From contig DATDUW010000028.1 of NCBI GenBank assembly GCA_035290185.1, positions 1 to 12,806 of the forward strand: a stretch of DNA of 12,806 bases, in the 5' to 3' direction. The notes beneath the pieces are model-generated. The model was given only the letters and a program-made list of their open reading frames with translations. It had not been told where the DNA came from and did not search any database. This document shows, one piece after another, positions 11,758 through 12,806 of this stretch. Numbering within the stretch: position 1 is the first letter of the stretch; each line of letters starts with the position of its first letter. The position numbers and the translations under genes are program-made. Source of the stretch: DATDUW01 sp035290185. GTDB lineage: Bacteria > Patescibacteriota > Patescibacteriia > UBA9934 > GWF2-40-263.

Positions 11758-12648
11758 ATGACTCAATTCCTTCTGGATTGGTACCGTCACCATGGCCGCG
11801 ATCTGCCCTGGCGACGGACGCACGATCCGTACAAAATTCTCGTGAGCGAAATCATGCTCCAGCAAACACAAGTACCGCGGGTGCTTCTTTTTTATGGAAA
11901 ATGGTTGGAACAATTCCCTGATTGGAAATCGCTTGCCGACGCTTCAAATGCGGAAGTCCTACGAGCCTGGGCCGGGCTCGGCTATAACCGCCGAGCGCTT
12001 GCCCTACGGAACATTGCCAGACAAATAGTCGAGGGTAAGAACGTTCCGAAAACAGCGGCGCAATGGATGGAACTCAAGGGGATCGGTCCCTACACGGGCG
12101 CGGCCGTCTCCGTGTTCTCTTCCAGCGAATCTATCCTTCCTATTGATACCAACATCCGGCGGATTTTGGGGCGTGTCCTTCTCGGTCTTCCCTTTCCACA
12201 ACCCGAACACGACAAGCGCATCCGCTGCATCGCAAAAAATTGGATGCCGGCTGATAAGCGGTTTGCGGATACGACCCAAGCCCTCTTTGATCTCGCCGCA
12301 TCCATCTGTACTAAAAATCCGTCCTGCGCGATCTGTCCTCTCCGAAACGAATGTCGTGCCGCTTCAAAATTTCTGTCCGGTCACGTCCGCATTCCAAAAG
12401 CCATGATCCGCAAAGGAATGGAAAACAAACGGCCCGGAAAGCCATCTCCGGACCGCATCTATCGCGGGCGCATTCTCAGCCTCGCGAGAATACAAGGATC
12501 AAAAGGGCTTCCGATAAAAAAGATGGGGTCTCAAGTGGATCCATCCTTTGATCCAAGAGAGGATCAAGTCTGGATGAATCAGATGGTGAAACGGATGGAA
12601 AAGGATGGGTTGGTAAAAATAAGGTCAGGAAAGATATTTTTGGAATAG
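11758..12648 (+). CDS. mutY: A/G-specific adenine DNA glycosylase (MutY-like)
   Basis: MutY removes adenine mispaired with 8-oxoguanine. Numbered from the ATG at 11758 (296 residues): Glu31 in SEIMLQQTQV is the catalytic acid of MutY, the helix-hairpin-helix is LKGIGPYTG (106-114), Asp130 in LPIDTNIRR is the conserved aspartate, and Cys184/190/193/199 form the [4Fe-4S] loop. The first two cysteines are five residues apart, where classical MutY has six. No MutT-like 8-oxoG-reading domain follows. Instead the C-terminal tail (PDRIYRGRILSLARIQG to VKRMEKDGLVKIRSGKIFLE) looks like a small winged helix. I chose ATG 11758 over an in-frame TTG at 11701 because family homology starts at TQFLLDWYRHHGRDLPWR. 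No SD is visible. It is divergent from uvrB. Confidence 0.88.
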   Translation: MTQFLLDWYRHHGRDLPWRRTHDPYKILVSEIMLQQTQVPRVLLFYGKWLEQFPDWKSLADASNAEVLRAWAGLGYNRRALALRNIARQIVEGKNVPKTAAQWMELKGIGPYTGAAVSVFSSSESILPIDTNIRRILGRVLLGLPFPQPEHDKRIRCIAKNWMPADKRFADTTQALFDLAASICTKNPSCAICPLRNECRAASKFLSGHVRIPKAMIRKGMENKRPGKPSPDRIYRGRILSLARIQGSKGLPIKKMGSQVDPSFDPREDQVWMNQMVKRMEKDGLVKIRSGKIFLE

Positions 12649-12655
12649 GGGAAAG

Positions 12656-12806
12656 TTACTCCTCGTCCCACGTCGCCTGTCCATCGCCAGTGATCGGAAT
12701 CGGCTCCCCGAGATACGTCGGTTTGACGCGCATCCAGACGTCGAGAACGGCTTTCACCCGTGCAAACCATTCTCGAAAACGAAAAAAATCCATTTTTTGG
12801 TACACC
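12656..12806 (-). CDS. C-terminal part of an unknown protein (runs off the window)
   Basis: The minus-strand frame ends at TAA (12656-12658), seven bases from the mutY stop, and stays open to the window edge. It reads MDFFRFREWFARVKAVLDVW, then MRVKPTYLGEPIPITGDGQATWDEE. The methionine at 12793 could be internal or the true start; about 13 bases lie upstream in the window, without an SD, so I cannot decide. I do not recognise the product. The amphipathic N-terminal helix and acidic tail are all that can be seen. Tight convergent packing against mutY suggests a real gene end. Confidence 0.55.
   Translation of the reverse strand, partial: VYQKMDFFRFREWFARVKAVLDVWMRVKPTYLGEPIPITGDGQATWDEE

Noticed and set aside
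1..12806. tRNA, rRNA or CRISPR array
   Set aside because: No cloverleaf-like segment with TTCGA arms, no rRNA-like conserved stretch and no regularly spaced repeats were seen by eye.

Overview
This window reads as ordinary chromosomal DNA from a small-genome bacterium, most likely of the Candidate Phyla Radiation (Patescibacteria). The pointers are indirect: densely packed genes, several genes without a Shine-Dalgarno (SD) sequence, a short UvrA without its insertion domain, a MutY whose C-terminal region is not MutT-like, and a large uncharacterised protein of a type I remember from these genomes. TGA is used as a stop (uvrA), so the genetic code looks standard. No rRNA, tRNA, CRISPR array, transposase or recombinase was found.

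Left part (1-2577): minus-strand genes for the start of a secreted protein (cut by the window edge), a NUDIX hydrolase and an S41 carboxy-terminal processing protease. The last two form a short operon. Divergent from them is a small single-gene unit (2196-2525) of unknown function with its own promoter and terminator.

Middle (2575-7525): a 703-residue protein of unknown function converges on uvrA. It sits between two 40-bp direct repeats that are both the 3' end of uvrA. They differ only at two synonymous third-codon positions. The outer copy still reads to a plausible ancestral UvrA C-terminus and stop. This is the classic footprint of DNA inserted at the 3' end of a gene, and I consider it the most notable signal here. 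uvrA itself carries an in-frame palindromic repeat of about 90 bp.

Right part (7597-12806): a CaCA-family cation exchanger and a small membrane protein with a PH-like tail (two-gene operon); an AT-rich islet with one unknown ORF between 14-bp inverted repeats; uvrB; divergent mutY; and the 3' end of a convergent unknown gene.

Together the recognisable genes are mostly genome maintenance: UvrA and UvrB for nucleotide excision repair, MutY for A:8-oxoG mismatches, and possibly the NUDIX enzyme for nucleotide-pool sanitation. The rest covers envelope proteolysis and cation homeostasis, plus two islets that look acquired.
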